Shown one piece after another: positions 1-7,854 of a stretch of DNA of 64,000 nucleotides. The position numbers and the translations under genes are program-made. Under the pieces are notes generated by a model, which worked only from the letters and a program-made list of their open reading frames with translations, was not told the origin of the DNA and did no database searches. The stretch is from Massilia rubra (lineage in GTDB: Bacteria; Pseudomonadota; Gammaproteobacteria; Burkholderiales; Burkholderiaceae_D). The stretch covers positions 1 to 64,000 of the forward strand of contig NZ_VUYU01000005.1 in assembly GCF_011682065.1 (NCBI RefSeq), in the 5' to 3' direction. Every line of letters starts with the position of its first letter. The stretch's first letter is position 1.

Positions 1-92
1 GCTGGCTGACCGAGACGCTGGAAAAACTACCCACCTGTCCCAACAGTCAGATCGATTCGCTTCTGCCATTTGCTCAGATTACGGGGAAATAG
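1..92 (+). CDS. IS66-type transposase, C-terminal end (5' part outside window)
   Basis: Only the last 29 codons are present, in the frame starting at base 3 and ending at the TAG at 90-92. The residues include LEKLPTCPNSQIDSLLP, which resembles the C-terminal element of IS66-family transposases, where a run like 'LxRLPxxPxxRIDELLPW' is typical. The family was recognised from memory, not by search. Whether the gene is intact or a remnant cannot be judged because it begins before the window. No IS66 terminal inverted repeat was identified downstream. Confidence 0.6.
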   Translation, partial: WLTETLEKLPTCPNSQIDSLLPFAQITGK

Positions 93-152
93 ATTCCGCT
101 GGAAGGTGGGACGGTCGGATGCTTACAGAGATCCGGCCATGAGAGGATGAGG

Positions 153-623
153 ATGGTCACATTCAGAATTTCCCGATTTGACAAGGAGGCACCGGCCCAT
201 GTGCTCGACATGGGCGATCTTGCGTTTGTTCTTGACGACAAAATCATGTCGACAGAGGGTAATTCCCGCTATGCGAACATGGTGTACCTGTCCGTTGTCG
301 AGCTGATCGATAGTTTGACTACGTTACGGCGCGGCGCGAACAGTCGACGATTTGTCGCTGCTGATTCATCATTTACCCTGATGTTCGAACAGAAAAAACA
401 ACATATTTACGTTTGGAATGAAACCAAGAAATATGGACCCTTCTTTTTGGATGAACTTCTCGCGGCGGTGAATGCCGGCGTCGACCATTTCCTTGCTGAT
501 CCGCTTAACGCGCTCCTTCCGAATGGCCCCATGCACGGCGACTTCCATGATAGTCGTCGCGAACTTAAGGAAATGTTGGTGGAACCGCCAGCAGGGGGAG
601 GCAGATGGCCACATGATGGGTAG
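153..623 (+). CDS. Unrecognised protein, about 156 aa, A/T-rich orphan
   Basis: I do not recognise the family. The protein is soluble-looking, without signal peptide or membrane segment. It has an aromatic-rich middle (HIYVWNETKKYGPFFLDEL) and a polar C-terminus. Two in-frame ATGs lie at 147 and 153. An AGAGG at 142-146 is correctly spaced only for the second, so 153 is preferred. The gene is clearly richer in A/T than its neighbours (by hand count bases 361-420 are about 33% G+C) and lies directly behind a transposase tail, which suggests horizontal acquisition. Small proteins of this appearance next to mobile elements are sometimes immunity or antitoxin proteins, but nothing here shows that. 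Confidence 0.55.
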   Translation: MVTFRISRFDKEAPAHVLDMGDLAFVLDDKIMSTEGNSRYANMVYLSVVELIDSLTTLRRGANSRRFVAADSSFTLMFEQKKQHIYVWNETKKYGPFFLDELLAAVNAGVDHFLADPLNALLPNGPMHGDFHDSRRELKEMLVEPPAGGGRWPHDG

Positions 624-769
624 AAATATTCGTAGCAAAAAGCATCATGAAACATGTCAAATAGGCAGATAAATATCTTGTATTTACATAAAGATAATAC
701 TTTACTGCAAGAATTCCGCCTCTTACACTGTTGCCTCCCAGAATTTATGCATACAAAACGGAGACAACA

Positions 770-3700
770 TTGAATACAACGAAACGCATCGTCTGCGTGG
801 CGATTCTTGCCGCTTTCGCCGGTTGCGGCGGTGGATCCGGCGATACGACCCCGCTCCGGGGCCCCGTCGCCACCTCCCCGCCGGAAGCCGGCACGCCTCC
901 GTCAGCCATCGCGCCTCCGCTTGCCGATGCGGCCCCGGGCGCAGTCACGCCACCGGACGTCGCCATCCCGCCGCTCGATGGCGTGCCGCCAGTCGGCGAC
1001 ACGCTTCCGCCTGGCACTGTGATTCCGGAAGGTTACCTGCCGCCGCTTGTGGGCGTGCCGCCCGGCGCCAGTGCGCCGCCGGCGGCCGTCGTCCCACCAA
1101 TGGTGGTCGCGCCGCCAGTCGTGCTCCCACCGGTGGCGCTCGTGCCGCCAGTGGCCGTGGCGCCTCCAGCGGTGCTGCCGCCAGTCGTCGTGCCGCCAGT
1201 CGTCGCGCCGCCAGTCGTCGCGCCGCCGCCGGTGGTGGCGCCGCCGGTCATCGCGCCCCCGGTGCTGGTACCGCCAATCACCGTCCCCACGGCGCCAGCC
1301 GTGTCTTTCCCTGAACCTAACTCGGCAATTTACGACCGCAGCACGGCGCTGGCCTTCTATGACACCACCGCCAATGGCCAGCCGCGCGCGCTGCGCAAGG
1401 ACTTGCAAGGCGCCTTCGGCGCGATGGTCCAGTTCGTCCAAAGCCACGTCGTCAATCCTTCCGGCAACGAAGCGCTGAATTTGCCGCGCCTGACCACCGA
1501 GCGCGATGCCTTGTTGTTGATTACTCCCGACGGCGCGCTGGGCAACGTGGAAGCGCTGCAATTGACCGTGACGGTCGATGGCGCCGCCAAGCCGCTGCTG
1601 GCCATGCGCGCACCGCAGGCGCTGTTTGCCGCCGACCGCAGTGGCGCCGACGAGCGTCCGGACGTGGTCTATTCGCACAAGGCCTGGTCGGTCGTGCTGC
1701 CATGGAATTGGGTCAAGCCGGGCATGACGCTCTCGGTGCGCGACGACAAGGGCCGCACCGGCGCGCTTGGCGCGGCCGCAATCGACTTCGCCGCGCCCGC
1801 CGAACTGGTCATCGCCAGCATCCAGCTCGGCATGCTGACCGACCCGCCCGCCAGCAGCGGCCACTACATGCTGACCGATGCCGCCGCCGCCGCCACCGAC
1901 TATTTCCAGACGGTGCCCGTATCGAAGCTGACAGTGGCCGCCTATGAGCCGATGAAGCTGAGTCGGGTCATGGTCTCGAGCGGCGTCATCTACGATACGG
2001 CCAGCGCCACCAGCGGCGATGTCTACGGCGGCGACATGCGCGCCGATACGGCCAAGTCCACCTTCAGCACCGGCATCAATATGGCGAACTGGGGCGTTAC
2101 CAGCTCGAATATGCAGAGCCAGAACCAACCGCACATCACCCAGGCGGCAACGATACATCATGCGCGCGGCAAGTACACCAATGGCCTTGTCACCCACGGC
2201 TTGAGCGGCGGCAACGGCATCCTGACCCTGATCGACTCCGTGGGTAACGAATTCAGCCATGAGATCGGCCATCATTATGGACTCGGCCACTACCCTGGTC
2301 AGGTCGGCACCAACTGTTTCGACTGCGCCCACCACCATGACAGCGGCTGGGGTTTCATTGCCAACCGCAACCACATGCGCGCCAACCTGAACTGGGGCAG
2401 CAAGAGCCTGGGCGACGGCGCCAACGGGGTGCCCAATTTTGCCAAGCTGTACCCGTTCGGATGGGACGCGATGGCCGGCGGCTTCTCGTCGAGCAGCATG
2501 TCGCGCTACACCCACTACACCGGCTACAGCACCAAGCAGAAAATCCAGCCGGCACTGAACAAAGCCGTGTTCTCGGCCGATTCGCCGACCGGCTACCGCA
2601 AGTGGAATGCCACCACCCGCGCCATGGAAAACACGGCTCCGGCTGTGCCAGGCTCGTCTACAGAGTGGTACAACAGCGGCGCCAAATTCGCGCCGCCACG
2701 CAAGCATGGCGTGCCGGTCTGGACCATCCTCGGCGGCTACGACCCGGTCGCCGGCGTCGGCCTGCTGTATCCGGCCGCACGCGGCAACTGGGGCAACACG
2801 TTCGAGCTGCCGCCGCCGGCCGCGACTGCCGCCGCGCGTCAATGCTGGCTCAGCGTCGACTATGCCGGCGCAGCGAGCAAGAAGATCGCGCTGGCAGCGA
2901 ACCGGATGGGCGTGAACGCCAACAAGCTGCACGTCCAGCTGGCCCAGGACGAACAGCCGACACAGGCCAAGCTGTTCTGCCAGGAAGCGGGAGCCGCCGC
3001 CAGGGAACTGTCCAGCATTGCGATTCCGGGCAACTTGCCGGCCATGGCGCCGGCTGTCAGGGTGGGGCGCGAGTTTGGCTACGCGGCGCTGCGCAAAGCG
3101 GAAATGCCGCGATTCCAGAGCGCATTGCTGGCACTGGCCGGTAACAAGGTGCTGACACTCGATACCAAGGCTGCCTTGTTGTTCGACAGCTATGCCGACG
3201 GCTTTGCAAACGAGTTGAGCGGCGCAGCACGTGCCCAGCTCGAACGCTACCAGGCCCAGAACGACGTCGCGCGACGCCTGAACCGCTGGATGTTTGCGTA
3301 CGCCGCAAAGCTCGATCAACAGGATCCCGCAGCCCGGAGCGCCTTGCTGGCACTGATCGAGAAACTGGGACTGCAGAGCACCCCGCAGATGCCGGTGGCC
3401 CAGTTGCTCAAGAACGGGACCAATTGCCTCAAGACGGAAACGGTCGGCGGTGCTGTGCAGCTGATGATTTCGAACGCGGCCGGATGCAGCGGTCAACAAA
3501 CCGAAAGCTGGGTCCAGGATGCCGTCGGCCGTATCCGTAGTGGCGCCAGCCTCGACCAGTGCCTGACCGACATGGGCGGCAGCAATCGCGTGACCTTGTC
3601 GACCTGCAACCCGCGCGCCGACACGCAGGTGTGGGACACCACCCTCGCCGGGGCGGTCAGGCGCGGCTCCCGCTGCTTCGATTTGTCGGGTGGCTACCTG

Positions 3701-3838
3701 ACCAATGGCCGAGGCAACCTGATCACGTATAACTGTACCGGCAACGCCAACCAGAAGTGGACGGGGCTGACCATGAGCGACAACCTGTTGCTGCCGCTCA
3801 CCGACGCGGCGAACGTGAAGAACTTGCCGCTCAAGTGA
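770..3838 (+). CDS. Secreted lipoprotein metalloprotease, peptidase M66 (StcE/TagA-like) with C-terminal ricin-type lectin domain
   Basis: About 1022 aa. A TTG at 770 preceded by GGAG (762-765) is the likely start, since it gives a clean lipoprotein signal with the lipobox FAGC about residue 20. A long Pro/Val-rich low-complexity linker follows (about residues 30-175). The catalytic zinc motif HEIGHHYGLGH (first His at 2258, near residue 497) has the HExxHxxGxxH form of the M66 family (StcE, TagA, dictomallein). The last ~140 residues carry repeated Cys and QxW-like units (TQVWD, NQKW) typical of ricin B-type beta-trefoil carbohydrate-binding domains. M66 enzymes cleave mucin-type glycoproteins; the lectin domain and lipid anchor suggest a cell-surface or released glycoprotease. 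The substrate is unknown. A terminator-like hairpin follows at 3901. Confidence 0.85.
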   Translation: MNTTKRIVCVAILAAFAGCGGGSGDTTPLRGPVATSPPEAGTPPSAIAPPLADAAPGAVTPPDVAIPPLDGVPPVGDTLPPGTVIPEGYLPPLVGVPPGASAPPAAVVPPMVVAPPVVLPPVALVPPVAVAPPAVLPPVVVPPVVAPPVVAPPPVVAPPVIAPPVLVPPITVPTAPAVSFPEPNSAIYDRSTALAFYDTTANGQPRALRKDLQGAFGAMVQFVQSHVVNPSGNEALNLPRLTTERDALLLITPDGALGNVEALQLTVTVDGAAKPLLAMRAPQALFAADRSGADERPDVVYSHKAWSVVLPWNWVKPGMTLSVRDDKGRTGALGAAAIDFAAPAELVIASIQLGMLTDPPASSGHYMLTDAAAAATDYFQTVPVSKLTVAAYEPMKLSRVMVSSGVIYDTASATSGDVYGGDMRADTAKSTFSTGINMANWGVTSSNMQSQNQPHITQAATIHHARGKYTNGLVTHGLSGGNGILTLIDSVGNEFSHEIGHHYGLGHYPGQVGTNCFDCAHHHDSGWGFIANRNHMRANLNWGSKSLGDGANGVPNFAKLYPFGWDAMAGGFSSSSMSRYTHYTGYSTKQKIQPALNKAVFSADSPTGYRKWNATTRAMENTAPAVPGSSTEWYNSGAKFAPPRKHGVPVWTILGGYDPVAGVGLLYPAARGNWGNTFELPPPAATAAARQCWLSVDYAGAASKKIALAANRMGVNANKLHVQLAQDEQPTQAKLFCQEAGAAARELSSIAIPGNLPAMAPAVRVGREFGYAALRKAEMPRFQSALLALAGNKVLTLDTKAALLFDSYADGFANELSGAARAQLERYQAQNDVARRLNRWMFAYAAKLDQQDPAARSALLALIEKLGLQSTPQMPVAQLLKNGTNCLKTETVGGAVQLMISNAAGCSGQQTESWVQDAVGRIRSGASLDQCLTDMGGSNRVTLSTCNPRADTQVWDTTLAGAVRRGSRCFDLSGGYLTNGRGNLITYNCTGNANQKWTGLTMSDNLLLPLTDAANVKNLPLK

Positions 3839-3900
3839 GGCGGCGGCATGTGCTCTGCGACTTGATCGGGCGCCACAGCAAGCCCTCGGGTACAGGCATA

Positions 3901-3924
3901 GCGCTGCCTTGGCAGCGGTTTTTA
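3901..3924 (+). terminator. Rho-independent terminator behind the M66 protease gene
   Basis: CGCTGCC (3902-3908) pairs with GGCAGCG (3911-3917) across a two-base gap and is followed by a run of T at 3919-3923. It lies 63 bases after the stop codon, in the right orientation to end the protease transcript. Confidence 0.65.
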
Positions 3925-3926
3925 CC

Positions 3927-3957
3927 GTAGCGCTTGCCGGTCTCCGGCCAGCGCTAC
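3927..3957. repeat. 31-base interrupted palindrome
   Basis: GTAGCGCT (3927-3934) and AGCGCTAC (3950-3957) pair perfectly. Inside them GCCGG (3936-3940) and CCGGC (3944-3948) pair around a 3-base loop, leaving one mismatch. There is no T-run after it. It could be a REP-like unit or a second transcript-end structure after the adjacent terminator. Confidence 0.5.
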
Positions 3958-4295
3958 GACGCTTTCTCGGCCGCGCGCCGTCATCCCGTCCAGCTCACAT
4001 CCGGGCGGCGCGTTGCACGGCCTCATTCACCCTCGATGAAAGCGTCGGCCAATTGCCTGATGTCGGGATTCCAGTCCGATTCCTCGCGTGATGATCCTGA
4101 TTTGTCATACGAGCGGCGCCGAACGATCATCAGTTTCATCTGTGCCCTGTCAATCTGTCTTGCTACCCATCGCGAACCTGCGTGATCCATCGCGGCACTT
4201 TGCGGCAGTCATTATAGAGCCCCGGCCATGCCCCGCCGCAGACGGGAACTCTTCCCCGGGTGTACTATTCTGCTTCGCATCCCGCTAAGGAAGTC

Positions 4296-6119
4296 ATGTT
4301 TGCCTTTTCGTTGAAAGCGCCGGCCCAGGCCCTCGCGCTGTTCCTGCTCGCCCTCTCGTTCCTGTTCGCCGCCCCCGCGCGCGCGGAAGACGATTATCTC
4401 GCCCCCGAGGTGGCCTTCAAGTTTTCGGCCCGCATGGTCGACCCGCAAACCATCGCTGTCACCTACGACATCGCCGACGGCTACTATATGTACCGCGAGC
4501 GCTTCAAATTCACTGTCGCCAACGCCACCCTCGGCGCTCCGGTCATCCCGGCCGGCAAGGTCAAGTTCGACGAAACGTTCCAGAAGGACGTCGAAACCTA
4601 CCGCAAGAAGGTCACCATCACGATTCCCGTCGAATCGTCCGGCATGTTCACCTTGACGGCGTCCTCGCAAGGCTGCGCCGACGCCGGCCTGTGCTACGCG
4701 CCGCAGGAAGCGGTCGCGCGCCTGGTCGGTTCCGGCGGTTCGTCGCCCGTGCCCGGCATGAAGCCCGGCATTGCCATCCCCGGCGCCACGCCAGCGATGC
4801 AGGACATCGGCAACCCGGCCATCCTCGATCCAGCGGCAAGCGCACCGGCCACCTCCACCCCAGCGCCTGGCGACAGCGCCGCGCTGCTCGGCGGCGGCAA
4901 GCTCTGGCTGATCATTCCGGCCTTCATCGTGTTCGGCCTCGGCCTGTCGTTTACCCCCTGCGTGCTGCCGATGGTGCCAATCCTGGCGTCCATCATCGTC
5001 GGCGAAGGCGCCAACACCACGCGCGCGCGCGGCTTTATCCTGGCGCTGGCGTATTCGCTGGGCATGGCCCTGGTCTACACCGCCCTCGGCGTGGCCGCCG
5101 GCCTGATGGGCGAAGGCCTGGCCGCCGAGCTGCAAAAGCCATGGATCCTGATCGGCGTGGGCATCATGATCGTCGGCCTGTCGCTGTCGATGTTCGGCGT
5201 GTACGAACTGCAAGTACCTACCTTCCTGCAAAGCCGCCTGGCCAGTGCATCGGACCGCCAGTCGGCCGGCAAACTCGCCGGCGTGTTCGTCATGGGCGCC
5301 ATTTCGGCCCTGATCGTCGGTCCGTGCGTGGCGGCGCCGCTGGCCGGCGCGCTGACCTTCATCTTCCAGACACGCGACGGCGTCATCGGCGGCGTGGCCC
5401 TGTTCTCGCTGGCGGTGGGCATGAGCATTCCGCTGCTGCTGGTCGGCTTGTCGGCCGGTTCCCTGCTGCCGCGTACCGGCGGCTGGATGAACAAGGTCAA
5501 GAAATTCTTCGGCGTAACCATGCTGGGCATGGCCTTGTGGCTCACTTCGCCGGTGTTGCCGCCGCTGCTGCAAATGCTGCTGTGGAGCGCGCTGTTGCTC
5601 GGCTACGGCGTCTATCTGCTGCGCGACACCCGCCACTGGGGCGCGATGGCGCTGGGCGCCGCCTTCGCCATCCTCGGCGCGGTGCAACTGGTCGGCCTGG
5701 CCACCGGGGGGCGCGACCCGCTCGCGCCGCTGGCCCACCTGGGCGTGGGCGGGCAGCAGCATGGACTGGCGTTCACCCGCATCAAAACCGTGGCCCAGCT
5801 CGACGCCGCGCTGGCGCAAAACGCAGGCAAGACCGCGATGCTCGATTTTTATGCCGACTGGTGTGTGTCTTGCAAGGAAATGGAAAAGCTGACCTTCGTC
5901 GATGCGCGCGTCAAGCAACAACTGGCCGGCACCCTGCTGCTGCAGGTGGACGTGACCGCCAACGATGCCGACGACAAGGCCATGCTCAAGCGCTTCGGCC
6001 TGTTCGGGCCGCCGGGGATCATCTTGTTCGACAAGGGCGGCCAGGAAATCGCCGCCAGCCGCGTCATCGGGTATCAGAATGCGGATAAGTTCACCGCATC
6101 GCTCAGGAAACTGGACTAG
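4296..6119 (+). CDS. dsbD: Thiol:disulfide interchange protein DsbD
   Basis: 607 aa. An inner-membrane reductase that carries electrons from cytoplasmic thioredoxin to periplasmic partners (DsbC, DsbG, CcmG-like proteins). The start ATG at 4296 follows an AAGGA box. Residues 1-30 form a signal peptide ending ARA. The N-terminal alpha domain has the redox pair C127 and C133 (QGCADAGLCY). The membrane domain carries the conserved cysteines in FTPCVLPMVP and VGPCVAAPLAG. The C-terminal thioredoxin-like domain has the active site DWCVSCKEM. All six functional cysteines are present. It stands alone; the next plus-strand gene is far away and a large palindromic element follows its stop codon. Confidence 0.95.
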   Translation: MFAFSLKAPAQALALFLLALSFLFAAPARAEDDYLAPEVAFKFSARMVDPQTIAVTYDIADGYYMYRERFKFTVANATLGAPVIPAGKVKFDETFQKDVETYRKKVTITIPVESSGMFTLTASSQGCADAGLCYAPQEAVARLVGSGGSSPVPGMKPGIAIPGATPAMQDIGNPAILDPAASAPATSTPAPGDSAALLGGGKLWLIIPAFIVFGLGLSFTPCVLPMVPILASIIVGEGANTTRARGFILALAYSLGMALVYTALGVAAGLMGEGLAAELQKPWILIGVGIMIVGLSLSMFGVYELQVPTFLQSRLASASDRQSAGKLAGVFVMGAISALIVGPCVAAPLAGALTFIFQTRDGVIGGVALFSLAVGMSIPLLLVGLSAGSLLPRTGGWMNKVKKFFGVTMLGMALWLTSPVLPPLLQMLLWSALLLGYGVYLLRDTRHWGAMALGAAFAILGAVQLVGLATGGRDPLAPLAHLGVGGQQHGLAFTRIKTVAQLDAALAQNAGKTAMLDFYADWCVSCKEMEKLTFVDARVKQQLAGTLLLQVDVTANDADDKAMLKRFGLFGPPGIILFDKGGQEIAASRVIGYQNADKFTASLRKLD

Positions 6120-6123
6120 CCGG

Positions 6124-6287
6124 CTTAGAGCCTATCTCAGTAGATCGGGGGAAGCTGATGGCGATGCATGGCAAGCGAGGGCAAGGCGCGAGGAGGCCGC
6201 ATGGCTAGCCATGCAACGACGAGCAACGCGGCACTCGCTTGCCAGGCGCGCCAGCAGCGACTCCGATCTATTGAGGTAGGCTCTTAG
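6124..6287. repeat. 164-bp near-palindromic element (REP/MITE-like) between convergent genes
   Basis: The ends are inverted repeats: AGAGCCTATCTCAGTAGATC on the left matches the reverse complement of the right end with few mismatches. The exact centre is the palindrome GCATGGCTAGCCATGC (6199-6214). Intermediate segments also pair, for example GGCAAGCGAG (6170-6179) with CTCGCTTGCC (6234-6243). The whole element can therefore fold into one long imperfect hairpin. Its right end overlaps the stop codon of the minus-strand gene, so it may act as a two-way terminator. It has no coding capacity, as expected of a non-autonomous repeat. Confidence 0.75.
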
Positions 6288-6946
6288 TTATCCGGCAGGA
6301 TAAAGTCGTCGTTCTCGGGTTTGCCGCCCAGCAGTTCATCGAGACGGCCGCGCAGGCTGCGCGCCATCTCGCTGCCTTTGGCCTTGAGCACGGCTTGCAG
6401 GTACTGCAGGCGCAGCGCGCGGAAATCGCCGACGTTGTTGCATTTTTCAACCTTGAGTTGCAGCATGATGCCGCGCAGGCCGATGGTGCTCTTGATGGTC
6501 TGGTTGTAAAAATCGTACAGGTGACGGAAACGCGTAGCGTCGTCGAGCAGGGTTTCGGCCAGCGCTTGCGGCGATTGCAAGTGCGCGCTGGCCACCTGCG
6601 GTAGCGGCGCCTCGTCAGGGACATCGGCTTCCAGGTGGGCGCCCTCGACGCCGGCCGCGCGCCGCGCCATCTGGCGTGCACGGGCCGACTGCGGCAGCTT
6701 CGATGGCGGCCCCTCCGCCGGCTCCGGTTCCGAGCCGCTGGCCAGGAAGATGTAGCCGTCGTGCAGCAATTCCTTGACACTGTCTTCGGTCACGCCCACG
6801 CCGGCAAAATTGCGCAGCAAATCCTCAAGCGAGTGGCGGCCGTCTATCATCACCAGCAAGGTACGCAGGCGCGACGCCAACTGGTGCTTGCGGGTGGATA
6901 TTTCCTCTCGACCCTTGTCGGTCTTGTCGTACACCATCGTGCCCAT
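6284..6946 (-). CDS. Unrecognised cytoplasmic protein, 220 aa
   Basis: No signal peptide or membrane segment. The first ~75 residues (DKTDKGREEISTRKHQLASR, then a 'LLVMIDGRHSLEDLL' stretch) look like a compact helical or winged-helix-type domain of the sort that opens many small regulators. A Pro/Ala-rich linker follows (about 75-115), then a helical C-terminal domain with RFRHLYDFYNQTIKSTIGLR. The ATG at 6946 is followed by a second in-frame ATG three codons later. The gene appears monocistronic, converges on dsbD and ends inside the palindromic element. Function is unknown; a regulatory role is only a guess from the N-terminal domain. Confidence 0.65.
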   Translation of the reverse strand: MGTMVYDKTDKGREEISTRKHQLASRLRTLLVMIDGRHSLEDLLRNFAGVGVTEDSVKELLHDGYIFLASGSEPEPAEGPPSKLPQSARARQMARRAAGVEGAHLEADVPDEAPLPQVASAHLQSPQALAETLLDDATRFRHLYDFYNQTIKSTIGLRGIMLQLKVEKCNNVGDFRALRLQYLQAVLKAKGSEMARSLRGRLDELLGGKPENDDFILPDN

Positions 6947-7111
6947 GCTGCCTCCGGAATGTGGTTTTTTAATGCCGCAGCCGGAAAAAGGTTTTTGGAT
7001 TGCCGCGCGGATAGATTTTCCTCAGGATACACTATGTTACACTTTGTGAGAATGCTGTAGCGCCTTTATTTGAGGCAGCGGGCAACAAGTGCGGTGTAAG
7101 TACAACATTGC

Positions 7112-7152
7112 TAAAAATCAAGCCCTGCACGCCGGAGGGGTGCGCAGGGCGT
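7112..7152 (-). terminator. Rho-independent terminator of the Spy/CpxP-like gene
   Basis: Read on the minus strand, GCCCTGCGCAC pairs with GCGTGCAGGGC and is followed by TTGATTTTT. It lies about 45 bases downstream of the minus-strand stop codon at 7196. Confidence 0.75.
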
Positions 7153-7195
7153 GATCAAGCATGCTGCGGCCCGGGAAAGCGGCCGGGATCACGAC

Positions 7196-7681
7196 TCAGG
7201 CAGGGCGCTTGTGCTTGCCGTGATGGCCGCGCCGCATGCCTTGCTCGTCAAACACTTTCTTTTGTTCCGGCGTGAGCGTCGCATAGAAGGTGTTCAGCGC
7301 GGCCAGCCGGGTTTCCATGTGGGCCACGTGCTGCTTGGCCATGTCCAGCTGCTGTTCCATGCGTTCCGGCGCGCTCTTGCCGGCCCACTGGCCGCGTTCG
7401 CCACGGGCAGGGCGCTCGCCCGGCTTGCTGGCGGCGCTCCACGCGGCCCAGGCCGGTTCTTGTTCCGCGCTCAGCTTGAGCTGCTCGTGCAGGCGCGCCT
7501 GGCGCTCGGCCATGTGGGCCTGGCGCTTGGCCATGTGCGCGGCGCGCTCGCCGTGATGGCGTTCCACGCTGGCCGCTTTCGGGTTGCTCTCCTGGGCGTG
7601 CACGGCAACGGCGGCGCCGCCCATGCCCAGGACGGCCAGGCTGATCACGAGGGTGTTGCGGACGGTAGTGAGTACGTTCAT
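7196..7681 (-). CDS. Periplasmic Spy/CpxP-family (LTXXQ motif) protein
   Basis: 161 aa. A signal peptide (about residues 1-30, ending VHAQ) leads into a small, strongly helical, charged and His/Met/Gln-rich protein. The family signature LTPEQKKVFDEQ lies near the C-terminus. Family members are chaperones or stress sensors in the periplasm (Spy) or inhibit the CpxA sensor kinase (CpxP). The gene is divergent from an OmpR/EnvZ-type two-component pair and shares a 173-base promoter region with it. That region contains a symmetric array of TGTATC half-sites, so regulation by that pair, and perhaps feedback on it, is likely. The His-rich C-terminus (RRGHHGKHKRP) may bind metal. Whether it acts as chaperone or repressor cannot be told from sequence. 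Confidence 0.85.
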   Translation of the reverse strand: MNVLTTVRNTLVISLAVLGMGGAAVAVHAQESNPKAASVERHHGERAAHMAKRQAHMAERQARLHEQLKLSAEQEPAWAAWSAASKPGERPARGERGQWAGKSAPERMEQQLDMAKQHVAHMETRLAALNTFYATLTPEQKKVFDEQGMRRGHHGKHKRPA

Positions 7682-7764
7682 GGCGTTTCCTTTGGATGAA
7701 ATGTGCGGGGTGCAACTGCATCATCTGCCTTGCATGTTTCCATGCCGTTTCCGCTGCCAATCAG

Positions 7765-7813
7765 TTTGTATCAATATGTATCGGCCCCATGCCAATATAC
7801 ATGACGATACAAA
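7765..7813. promoter_or_regulatory. Candidate response-regulator operator in the divergent spy-like / two-component promoter
   Basis: TTTGTATC (7765-7772) and GATACAAA (7806-7813) form an exact inverted repeat. Each arm also contains a second half-site 10 bases further in: TGTATC at 7767 and 7777 on the left, and, read on the other strand, TGTATC at 7806-7811 with TGTATA at 7796-7801 on the right. Half-sites spaced by one helical turn are the classic arrangement for OmpR/PhoB-family dimers. Two divergent pairs are placed to serve the two divergent promoters. The binding protein is inferred to be the adjacent regulator. Confidence 0.6.
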
Positions 7814-7854
7814 ACCGCTATCCGGGGCCACGGTAAGTGGGGATAATTGCGGGC

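Larger units (their letters stand above)
3839..4295. other. Intergenic region between the M66 protease gene and dsbD
   Basis: No convincing gene is seen in these 457 bases; the short open frames lack codon bias and ribosome sites. The stretch holds a terminator-like hairpin (3901-3924), a second strong hairpin (3927-3957), and presumably the dsbD promoter near its right end, which I could not pin down. Confidence 0.6.

Noticed and set aside
902-3499. Long open frame on the minus strand opposite the M66 protease gene
   Set aside because: High-GC shadow frame: the plus-strand product has a signal, zinc motif and lectin domain, while the minus-strand product is Arg/His/Gln-rich without any recognisable domain.
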